A stretch of DNA of 64,000 bases from Pogonophryne albipinna. Its lineage: Eukaryota; Chordata; Actinopteri; Perciformes; Artedidraconidae. The stretch is taken from positions 6,840,058 through 6,904,057 of the forward strand of contig CM053247.1 of NCBI GenBank assembly GCA_028583405.1. Reading direction: 5' to 3'. Under the pieces are notes generated by a model that saw only the letters and a list, made by a program, of their open reading frames with translations, was not told the DNA's origin and made no database searches. Both the position numbers and the translations under genes were made by a program. This document shows, in pieces, positions 48,701-60,700 of the stretch (the first letter of the stretch is position 1; every line of letters begins with the position of its first letter).

Positions 48701-51700
48701 CATTACCGCCCATGTTTGTGATGCAACCGATTTTAAAAAGGGAAAAAAATACACCATGAAACTCTGAATTTTTCATCTGCGGCCGATCCATTTTATGTGT
48801 CTGTATCATCAATATTGCAGAGCTCCAAAGGGCTATCACGCACACACAAAAAGACGGAATATCAGTTGTAAAATCTGACCTATTTTGTCATATCTGCCAG
48901 TGAAACACTTTCAGATTTATTTTTCTATTTTTGCTTTCTCTTCCTTTCAGTTCTTCTTTTCCTTTTTCACAGACAATATATCGGCATAGACATTATTGTC
49001 TTATCACAGATATATTGGTTTTGGCCTTCCATGCAAAGGTTGTTTTTTTTGTATCATAGTAGGCATCAATCATTTAAGACTCTAACCTCAAAGTGCTATT
49101 TGCATTGCTGGAAAGTAACTAAATGCATTTACTCAGGTACTTAAGTACACATTTGAGGTATTTGTACTACACTTGAGTTTTTTCTTTTAATGCATTTTGT
49201 TACTTTTACTACATTCCTGTGACAGCTGGCATACACTTCAAAAAAGTTAAGATGGATAATATGATGTGTTTGTTTCAAATAAACTACAGTTCACACAAAA
49301 AAAGACAAACCTATTAATGTATTGATAAGTAGATTGACAGAAAATGCTTTGAGAAAGTGGAAAATTTCACTGAATAACAGGAAAACAGGTATTAAGTATG
49401 CTGGCCGACAGGTGCAAAGCACTTCAATGCCCAAAAACATTTTCATTGGGAGAGACGCACTACAGTTTAAAAAAAGATACGAATATAAGAACACAAATGT
49501 GCCAAAACACATGAACATGAAGAAACATCTTCACCAACTTGACCAACATGTGCATCGTAAACTAAAGTGTAGTGTTGATAGAATAGGGGGGATTGGGGTG
49601 CCATAAGAATTTTTTGTAGAGCTCTTTCACCCGAATATGTGTGCCAGAGGTGTGGACTCGAGTCACATGACTTGGACTCGAGTCCGACTCGAGTCACCAA
49701 TTTGATGACTTGAGACTCGACTTGACAAAATCACAAAACACTTGCGACTCGACTTGGACTTGAACACCAATGACTCGGGACTTGACTTGGACTTGAGCCT
49801 TCTGACTTGAGGTGACTTGATACTTTAATTCAGAGGTCTCCAACACGCCGATCGCGAGATGCCGCTAGAAGAGCAGACTCCCGTCGGGGAGAGCAGAATC
49901 TGCAGCCGCTCCTACTCTTGCTGTGAATCCATGCAGGCAGGGGCGGGGCGGGGCTTTATTTCGCTGAGCCACCATGCGGCCAATCATATGCGAGGACACA
50001 CTAGGATCATACCATTATGTGAAAGAAGGGTGGGGGGCACAGCAGGTGTAGTGGTACAGGCCAGCTGCACAGAGCGACGGGGAGACGGATATAAATCCAA
50101 GTGCGTCGGGAAAAGTCAAGAAATTAGCGAAAACCGAAAAAAGAAGCAGCGTCTGGCTGCTTTTCAGTGATATTGGAGAAAGCAAAGCTGAGTGCAGGAT
50201 TTGTAAAATGAATATAACCTTTTTTGGTTACCTTTATTTTGGTAACCACTCAGGATTTACTGTCAGAGGTGGGAGAAGTTCAGATCTTGTACTTGAGTAC
50301 AAAAGTACCAGAGTGTAGGAATACTCGGTTACAATAAAAAGTCCTGCATTCAAAATGTTACAAGTAAAAGAACAAAAGTATTAGCATCAAAATATAGTTA
50401 AAGTACCACCTGCAGAGGGATCTAGATGCAGATGTTCTCTTCCCCATAGAGACCGCCTGGCTGCACATTATCCCTGGCATAGAGATAGATTGTGGGTCCC
50501 TTATAACATGTTGTACACAGTGGAAATAAACATTCTGGTCACCTCAACATCAGGGATCTTATCAATTAAATTCCTTCTGAATCAAACCGTCACGGTAGCC
50601 TTACCTCACTGATCCCTCTTAAATTAGAAAAACACACGTTACTTTACCAGCAGAGAGAAAATTGATTATTAAATTATTAATGTGACTAATAAAGAGCAGT
50701 TTGATTATTAAGTATTATTCTGTTGATCGATGTCATTACATTTGGTGAAAAACACATAATGACTTGTTTATGACTCGTTTTGTCAAAGTTTAGGACTTGG
50801 ACTTGACTTGAACTTGCCCATCCTGACTTGAGACTCGACTTGGACTTGAGCGCAAAGACTTGAGACTCGACTTGGACTTGAGCGCAAAGACATGAGACTT
50901 GACTCGGACTTGCAAAACAATGACTTGGTCCCACCTCTGATGTGTGCCAAGCAGGGCCGCCCCTCCCTACAGGCCAATCACGCAGGCTGCATGGGGCCCC
51001 GCCTCTCACCATGTCGCTTGTCGCTTTCGAGTCCATCGGACTTACATGGAGAGAGTGATGGCCAGGCCCGGACTGGCCATCGGGAGGACCGGGAGGTTTC
51101 CCGATGGCCTGGCCTGCTAAGTGGCCTGCTGGCCTGAGGAATTCTTTTTTTTATGTATGTATTGTGAACGCAACGCTGCGCAAATGTGGGTCTGACTCTG
51201 CCTCACAGAGGGTGACTGGCTGTCGACATGATGTGGCCTGCCGACATGGCCACTTTCATACAGATCATACACTAATGCCCTTGATTGCATAGCCGCGGGA
51301 AGTAGGGGTGCTGGGGGTGCCGCAGCACCCCCTGTTGGCGAGTGGTGTACATTTGAAAAACGGAGTGACCACCTAAATAAAAATGATTAAACTACATAAA
51401 ATAGTTATGATTTTACTTAAAATAAAATTAGCGGTATACAGTAATAGTCATAGTATATATTTGTATCAGTCAGGTGGCTTGAATTTATTTTCCAAATAAA
51501 TAAAATCCGAGTCATCTAGGTCGTAGGTCGTGGGAGAGTGACGTAATTGACGCGACACACACTGCAGAGTGACAACTTTCTAGAATGGCGCAAAAAAGGA
51601 TTTTGGATTTTTTTCTCCAACAAACAACCCAATAAAAAGAGTGGACCACCAGCTACTCCTCAGCCCACCACCTCTACAACTAGAGTCATATGACACAGAA

Positions 51701-54700
51701 GAGACTGACACATCTGACTTTGATGCATGTCCACAGTAACATTTTGGACAATGTGGATGTATCGGCTCTAATGAGGGTCTTCATTAGTGCCACCCCAGGC
51801 TACATTTGGAGTTTTGTGAAGCCCCAACACAAGGTAAGACGATATTTTTCCTTTAATGCTGCTGCCGCTGTGCAGTGTTTTGCCTTGTCAATCAGTTAAA
51901 ATTGAATTCATAGTTTTATTAATATTGTAAATAATATTTTCTGACTATTTGTAATGTTATGTAGGTTTGTAAGACCCATAGTTAGCATGTGGGCATGTGC
52001 AGCTGTTGCTAAGTGATGTAGGATAATGGTTTATTAAGCCTAACAGTTAAGGCGAGACACCCCAGGTGAATAGGGTAATTTTTTTTAACTTAAAGATAAC
52101 AGCTAGAAATGTCTCCAGTTAATTACCTACAATGAGGCAATTGTTTCTTGTAGTTGTAGTTTTCTGAATATGCAAATTATCCATTATCTCATAAAATTTG
52201 CGCATATTTTAACACATTTCAGGAACCGAAATCTGAACTTTGGATAAAGCCAGGTTCAAAATTCTCGTTTCATTTTGTAGTCATATTAGTATCTAAGGCT
52301 TTTACAGAAGGGATTTTGGATATCTCTTTTTATCACTCCATAAATCAGAAAACACTGTCAACAGCCCTAAAATATCAATTTTCGCCATGTTTCTAGGTAT
52401 ACAATCTTATATAATTCAGGCTATGAATGACATATGAACAAACCCTTCTGTAAAAGCCTTCATAATATTGATAGGAATATAACTGGAAGGTTAAAAAACT
52501 CATTTTGAGAAAACGACCTTTAAAGATTGCAGTGAGGCGCTAGCTAAACCCTCCTGTTCTTTGGATGACAGCTTGCGCATCGACGCACTCCGTGAAGGTA
52601 TTTCATGTTCTGGGTCATTTGTTTTTGTATAGCCTTGCTTTGTGCAAGTGACAATTGTTGTCGTCTTCTCTGTGAACGTTTTTTTCGCCGTTCTTTTGCC
52701 ATTTTGAGATTTCAATTTCTAGCGGAAAGCTAACCAGGAAGTGTTTTAGCACACCACGTGACGCATCTGAACGAATCACGTTGTCAGAAGTTGACACCAG
52801 CCAATGAGATTTCGTTTCTTGGTTTAAGACCCCTTTGTGCTTTCACGATTGGTTGCTGATACAAAGGAAATGACCATATTTGGATCTGATGAGATTGTGC
52901 AGGAGAGACACAGCTTTCCAACGATATCTCTGTTGACATGGTGCACACAGCGGTCGCGGTACTTTATGTTACGTTAGAATGCTAACTATTGGTGAATTTA
53001 GGAGAAATCTACAGACGCAAATAGACAAACTATAGTAAAATAAACACTTAAATGTGTATTTTGTACGTTTTCCTTCCAAAAGCCTGAAAGAAATCATGTT
53101 ATGGATTCAAAATAGCACAACATCTCAAAATGTACCAGTGCATGAAAAACGATGTTTTTTGTGTCTCGCCTTTAACAAACAATTTATGCGGCTCGTATCG
53201 CTGATAGCCGGGCCCTTTTTTTTTTTTTTAAGCGGCCCCCTCCCCACTTTTGGCAGCACCCCCTGAGCAAAATGACTTCCCGCGGCTATGCTTGATTGGT
53301 CTCTGTGTGTCATTCAAGCTCGGGAGGGTGTGTGTTAGTGTATGTGTGGCGCGAGCGAGAGAGAAAGCGCGCGCACCGGTTACGTGTATTGTTGTTGTTA
53401 GCATCTGGTGCTAGCTAGCGGCGCTAACGGATATAATGAGCTGTCAACAAGGTGGAGGAGAGTCCTCTCCTGTCAGACTGAGAGACTAATAACTACAGCT
53501 CAGGTGAGGTAAAGGACTCTCTGAGTGTTTAGATAGTTAACTTAGTCTAAGTTATCTCAGTGGGTCTCAAACGGTTTGGTCACCATTTATGTAAACACAT
53601 ATTTCCATTTGAAGGGGGAGTGATTAGTAAAATATGCATGAATAATAAAAAAATAAAAATTCACTAGGTGAAAAAAGGTAAGATAAACTTTAAAAACTTG
53701 TTGAGAGCTAAAACTAGTCTTTGCTGCTGCCTCAAAGAGGAGCAGGGGGAGAGGGGGGAGACGGGTGAGGCTGGTTCAGGAGCCCAGGCACACTCACAAC
53801 TATAAATGAACCAAAAACAAATAAATAAACAAGTTTCAATGTTTTTCATATTGGATATGGTATGTTGTTGGTTATGGCCATGTTCTTATGATTTTATGAT
53901 TATTTAAATGTATACAGTTCTGTTTCATATGGATCTAGTCTCTTTATTTCCCCCTCAAAGTGCACCAGATTGATGCATTTAAGTCCAACAGTCCCCCTAG
54001 AGGTTTGAGGTCCACCTCCACTTAAAATATGTTCACATGGACAGGTTCCTAAATAGATTTGCAAATTCTTTTTAAATAGTAACCCATGTCCATATGTTTA
54101 TTCTGGGGTAGTAGATTTAAAGTTTAGGGCTATCACTATGGGCAGCAACGCTGTAAATATTGACAAATAAATCCAGGAAAATGGCACAAAAGAAAACTGG
54201 AAGTGGCCTGGCTGGGTATATAATTCCCGGCCTGACTTATTGTCCCAGTCCGGCCCTGGTGATGGCCTTTCAAAACTCGTTTTAAGAAGGGGGGCACTAG
54301 AGCGCACGGAGGAGAAATCAGAAAACTGATCCTCGAAATGTTTGCGTTTAAAGCGCAGCATAATAATAATCTGCGCAAAAACAGTAGGTTTTCTCGAAAC
54401 GCTTTAGTGCTCGACCCCTAATTAAAAGTTCAAAATGAGCTTTACTTGAATCAGAACTAAATACTACACTAAATAACACAGAGATCCAATCTGATAACAG
54501 GCTTTACCTGTCAGTTTTGGGCCAGCTGCTCCATCCTGGTCGCAGTCAATGGATGCTGTCTCCTCATACACCTCGTTGGTCTCCTGGCCCTTCTGCCCGT
54601 CGTCACCTCCTGGCTCCAATTGGCTTTCAGGGGCCGCTTGGTCATAATTACTGGTGTTAGGGGACAGCAGGCCCCCCGTCTCCACAGAAACCTCTCCGGC

Positions 54701-57700
54701 GGAAGTGTCTGATCCGGTGTAGACGGGAGGAGGCGGGACGGGGGGCAGGGAGTTTCGGAGGACGGTGTATTCGTATGTGATGTACGGTGTGCGGCCATTC
54801 TGATTCCACACCTGAGTGAAGACAGGGAAATATCAGTTTAGTTTACACTGGTGTCAACAAGTTAACAAGAACAGCTGATAACAAAACTAGGAGCAAAGCT
54901 ACACATACTGATTTCACAATAGGACCTTTACAAAACATATGTTGTTCCTGTTCAAATGTTGGGCTTAGTCCATTGTTTTTAAACCTCCGGAACTCCTGAA
55001 CTGCCATCCGTTTGAACGTGTTTCAGAATATCCTATAATATAATACCTCATAAAGGTTTGTGAAAAAGGTTTACTTTATTTATAGTATGAATGAACTTTG
55101 AAAGAGGTTTGAGCATATTTTGTTAAAGATGATGTTTCCGCGGGACAACGTGCAGCGCAGACTTGCGGGATGGATTGCACGGTTGTTAAAGGCGATTGAA
55201 TGTAACAATGTGTAGAATAATCATAAGGTAACAATGGGGTCTCGGTAACAGAATCTGGATTAATATTTGATCAGCACGGCCAATTTTTACAATTTAATCA
55301 AAGTTCTTAAGCAATGAAGGCACATGGTTGACACTGTACTACAGACTCCTCTGTTCTGATCCTAAAACTCTGAAGTAACTTTGCATTGTACTACTTCCGG
55401 TTCCCTTGTTTCCATTTCAACAGTAAAAAAAAAAGGAAGCCTAAAAAAAAGGTTTGTGGTTAACACAAGCCTAAGAGATTTTCACGTTTCGTTCTCCAAC
55501 ATAAAATTCGTCATCACACAGACACAAGACTGCGTTTAGCTTAGCAGTGATGGGAGGCCATGCGTTAGCTTTTAAATCCTGCCGATTTCATTTATACTTC
55601 AACATCGGGTCCCTTTGATTATGATATAACAGATAGAGAGGCTTGAGTGTTGAGTGTACCAGAATATTGATGGCCTGGTCGATGGGGCCTTTGGCGACGA
55701 TGTATTCGATTCCGGTTTCGTACACATCCATAGGCCGGCGGTATTTAAAGACGGCGCCTGCTGCATGGAAGTTCTGGGGACTGTCTACCTTGTAAGCTCC
55801 ATTAAAGAAGAAGTTACCGGCCTGGTCAGTCACAGCTGGGGGACAAGATCAATGGAAAACTCTGAGATTCAAGTAAGACATTTCTCTCGACCAGGTTCAA
55901 AATTTGACTTAAATTCCATTGAACATTTCAAAGACAGCCAAGCTTTTGTGCGTAAGTTTGTGTGTGAAATCAGGAAATATACATTGTTTGTGTGGAGCAG
56001 GAAAAGAGGAAGTGCCCACCGAGAACATCGGCCGACTTCTTCCTTTCAATGATCTGGATGTCCCAGGATCCTTCAGGGATTTGAGTGATAAACGAGTAAC
56101 CTTGACGAGGCAATCGAAAGTGGTCAGTATCATTTCAGTCTTTTTCATTTGATGTTGTTTATTTAACAAAGAAGACTTTTTCTGGTTGAACTAAGGGCGC
56201 TATTTAAAAAAAACATCTGTAGGAGGATAGCCTGGGATACTTAAACTCCAACTCACCGAGAGTCGTGGCCCCACGGCGGAAGTTTCCGTTGACTCTGCTG
56301 CAGCTGCTGCCGTCCCCTTGACAGACACCACACTTATCCAAGGTCTTGGAGGAAAACAGTACTCCGTCACATCCGATTGGCTGAATGGCAAAGCAGGAAG
56401 TCAAAGAAGATAGGATTAAAATTATAAAATATCTTCCTTAAATCATTACACAATTAATTAAATATCAGTTACAACATGGTTATGATTCAGAAGGTGGCAA
56501 ATATTTATTATCATGAGATTTCATTATTATTTTTAATGTGTGTACTTTTATTGACTAGTTATTGCTATTAGTCTCATGTAAAGTGCCTTTGAGTTCTGGT
56601 CAAAATAAATGTATTATTAATGTTATTATAATTAGTGCTGCATTAGAGATGCAAAATAACTACTATCAGCAATTAATTAAATTATTAAGGAGGAAAGTAC
56701 TCATTACATTCACTTATTTGTGTTATCTGTTATTGAGTGTTTTAAAACATTTGAGAAATGTTTTGAGTTGATCAATAACTGATACAAGACGCTTTACACA
56801 TTTCGACAGTGAAGCTTAACATTCTTCATTGATTTAATCTTGTTTTTTCTCCTTTCTTTTCAAAAATGACATGTAGGAGAGCTGAACTCTTAATGACACA
56901 ACTTGTATTGTATCTTGTCACCAGCGACGTGCAGTCAGGGGAGGCAGGGGAGGCAGAGCCTCACCTGTCATACTCCAATGTAACGGAAAAACAACTAAAG
57001 AAAAACTAAATAATAATAAAATGTCTCCACTGATCTGTGTTGTAAGTGTGATTTCTTGTATGATTCCAATCGCTTTTTATAGTCAAAATCAGCAAATTGG
57101 CCGAGCTCCGCTACAACTACATGGGAGCGAAGAGGAGTGAGGCAGGGACGAGCTCTGCCTCACGTAAGCCCACAGTAACTGGCTGGAGCGTGGGCACTAA
57201 TTTTGTGAGCGCACTCAAGCCAGTTACTGTGGGGTGAGGTGAGGCACAGATGAGCTCTGCCTCACCTCAGAATGCGTCACCCCACAGAAACTGTCTGGAA
57301 AGCGGGCCCTAAGCGCATGCCTGCACCATCTCACTGTATGTCACCAATGTAATGTTTGTAGATCCCTTTATTACATTTATCCTCGCCATCCATAGTCTCT
57401 AAATAACTTATTTCACGTATATATGATATTTAGGCTCGCTGGTCTCATCATACAACGGCAATGAAAAAAGCACCAGGGGAGGCAGCCACAACCTCTGCCG
57501 CACTGAAGGGGGCGCAAGTGAGCCCACAGGTTCTTGTTGCTACTGTTATTCTACGCAGAGACGGTAGACGCAACAACAAGCTAGGCTTTTGTTTTGAAAC
57601 TAGAGGAAGATAAGGAGGACTTTTACAAAAATGTAATGGAGATTGTTGTCCAGAAGGATAGCATGGACTTCATCTTCAAGTCAAGGTAAGACCACAATTG

Positions 57701-60700
57701 TAATGAACATGGGATCTAACTAAGAAAGAACAATCCAATATTTAGATGTTGGGTATCCTTTTGTTGAACAGTCTGTTTAAAATGAATCGAAGCATCAGAC
57801 TAAAAAAGCTTTTGAAAATAACCGAACATTTCGATTAAGGTCAAAATATAATGTAAATCTGACTCTGAAAGAGTCAGTGCCTCACCAGCCATGAACCTCA
57901 CCACACGTCACTGCTTGTCACTATGTTATTGCAGTGACTGCATCCTAAACAAAATTGTTTGAGCGGATCCCAATTGTAAATGTGCTTCAGACACCATCAA
58001 TTCTCATAAAAGACACTTATTATTTCACTCTAAATGCTTGTAACAAGAAAACAACTGATCTTTGTCTCTTTTGCATACATATGGGCTTTTTTTGGTCTCA
58101 TTTGTAAATCTCCCTAAACGCCATGTAAGCCTTTTGTGAATTTATTTGTTTTGGGTTCTGCCTGTCGTTGATCACTCATAGCCAAGTTGTGGGGTGCCAA
58201 AAGAAGAGTTTTGTTTTACCACTAACAAAGCCAGTTATTCTCTGAATAAAAAATAAAAAGGAAAGGGAGAAACAAAGGAGTTGTTTAAATTCAAATCTCA
58301 ACTAGGGCTGCCCTCAAATAGTCGACCAACTGTTAGTCGGCTAGAAAAGTCCTATGGTGTGTTCAGACAAATCGCATCGCGATTACATGTAAAGTTAAAT
58401 CTAAAGACACGGATAGATGCAAATTCGTTCTAGCGGCGCAAATGATGCGATTGACGCGACTCAAGCGTCAAATTTGCGTGACACGTTTGCTGACGACACA
58501 ACCGTCATCGGCCAGATCACCGACGGCAACGAGACGGCGTACAGAGAGGAGGTCGAAACCCTGACATCTTGGTGCCAGGATAACAACCTCCATCTCAACG
58601 TCAGCAAAACCAAGGAGCTGATTATTGATTACAGGAAGCAGCAGAGAGAGGGACACGCCCCCATCACCATCAAAGGGACTACGGTGGAGAGAGTCAGCAG
58701 CTTGAGGTTCCTCAGTGTCCACATCACTGAGGACCTGACATGGACTCTTCACACCACCACCAAAACAGCTTGCTCCGCAGGCTGAGGAGGTTCAACATGG
58801 ACTCCAGGATACTCTGCAACTAGAGATCCTCTCTATGGAGCACCTGTAGAAGGTCAGGATGCTCTCTATGGTGCACCTGGAGAAGGTCAGGATCCTCTCT
58901 ATGGTGCACCTGTAGTCAGGATCCTCTCTATGATGCACCTGAAGAAGGTCAGGATGCTCTCTATGGTGCACCTGTAGTCAGGATCCTCTCTATGATGCAC
59001 CTGAAGAAGGTCAAGATGCTCTCTATGGTGCACCTGTAGAAGGTCAGGATCCTCTCTATGGTGCACCTGTAGAAGGTCAGGATGCTCTCTATGGTGCACC
59101 TGTAGAAGTTGCAGAGTATCCTGGAGTCCATGTTGAACCTCCTCAGCCTGCGGAGGAAGAAGAGCCGCTGTCGAGCTGTTTTGGTGATGGTGGTGGTGTG
59201 AAGAGTCCATGTCAGGTCCTCAGTGATGTGGACATCTTCTCCTCTCAAGCTACAGATTGAGAGGAAGTTAAAGAACTACAAAGTAAAGAAGAAGCTGGAC
59301 TCACCTCACACTTACCGTCCACGCAGACGCCGCGGTAACTGCTGTACTTGCAGGACGTGCCGTCTCGTGCCGTCTCCATCAGCTGCCTCTGGCCGTCGGC
59401 CGTGGTGCAGTGGAGGTCACAGGGGTTACTGGAGATGTGAACGTAGTCGTCTGTGTGAGGAACACAGGGTGAAGGTTACTGTCTTTAGAAGCAATAAAAG
59501 ACTATTTACTTTTACCGACATACGGCTAATTACTGCTGTTTGAATGCTAGATGTTACATATTCTTCCCCAGCTGGCTGCTATGTTCCTGTGTCTGTCTGC
59601 TGTTTAGTGCAGGTTTGCTTAAAACACTCTCCAACCATTGCTGCCAACAGAAAATCTGACACCAAAACCGAAAAAGGGTTAAAACTCTGAGAATGTTTCC
59701 TTTGATTGACTGACTGTCAAATTCAATGCAGGAACCATGGGAAAGGAACATTAACCTTTAGTTTAAACCCATTTTTGGCAACAGACTATATTAATATAGT
59801 AAGAAAAGGTAGAGATCTGGTATCGAACAGGTCCACTTTGACATTTTTAGATTACATGAAAAATCACATTTGTGAACAGGCACAGTCAATATTTATTTTT
59901 AAATTTAAGAAAAAACTGTGACTAATTGTTCAAATTATTACATTTTGTATTTGTCATATACATACTTGATTCTTCTTCCTCTAGAGATGGAGCCATTTTC
60001 CAATAATAAATTCAGTCTTTTGGTACACAGAACTACAGTTTTTCCTGACATACAGTATAATCAAATAGATATATGGAAATGTTATGAAAAACTCAGCCAA
60101 ACGGAGACAGATTTTGAAAATGTATTCAGATTTCCACTGTTGTTAAAAAAATCCTATTTTCTGCTTTTACTAGTTAATTACGGTGGCCGACAGGTGCCAA
60201 CGCGATTCAACGGCCCAAAACACTTCCATTAGGAGACACGCGATGCAGTTTCAGAAACGATGCAGATATGAAAACACAAATGTGTCCAAACAAATGCAAC
60301 TCAATAAACATCTTCACCAAATTGATAACAAATGTAGAGCATTTAGAAAGCATTCACCAACTTGACGAAACATGACAGTTCACCAACTTTATAATCCCTG
60401 AACGTCAACAAGCTTTTTAGTGTTCCTGTTTCAGTTGTTTGTTGAGCTTCTTGCAACGTTTCTAATTTGCGGCGTTTCATTTATGCAGTGTTTTTAGTAA
60501 ACACTGGACATGTTGATGAATGTTTTCTAAATTCTGCGCATGTGTTGTCAAGTTGGCGAAGATGTTTATTTTATTTGCATGTGTTTTGCCATATTTGTGT
60601 TTTTTTATTTGCATATTTTTTTAAATTGCAGCGCGTTTCTCCTAATGGAAATGTTTTGGACTGTTGTACAGTAGCGCGTTTACACCTGTTAGCCACCATA

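Noticed and set aside
49829..49900. Separate hAT insertion at CAGAGGTCTCCAACACGCCG
   Set aside because: Only one terminus is visible; no right end or target duplication, so it is kept as an internal block of 49645-50939.
58803..59110. CRISPR-like array of short repeats
   Set aside because: Units are directly adjacent with no unique spacers, and the sequence derives from a LINE in an animal genome; it is a minisatellite.
59314..59316. Alternative donor GTAAGT in exon D
   Set aside because: Using it would drop the conserved GKCE residues and break the phase with exon E.
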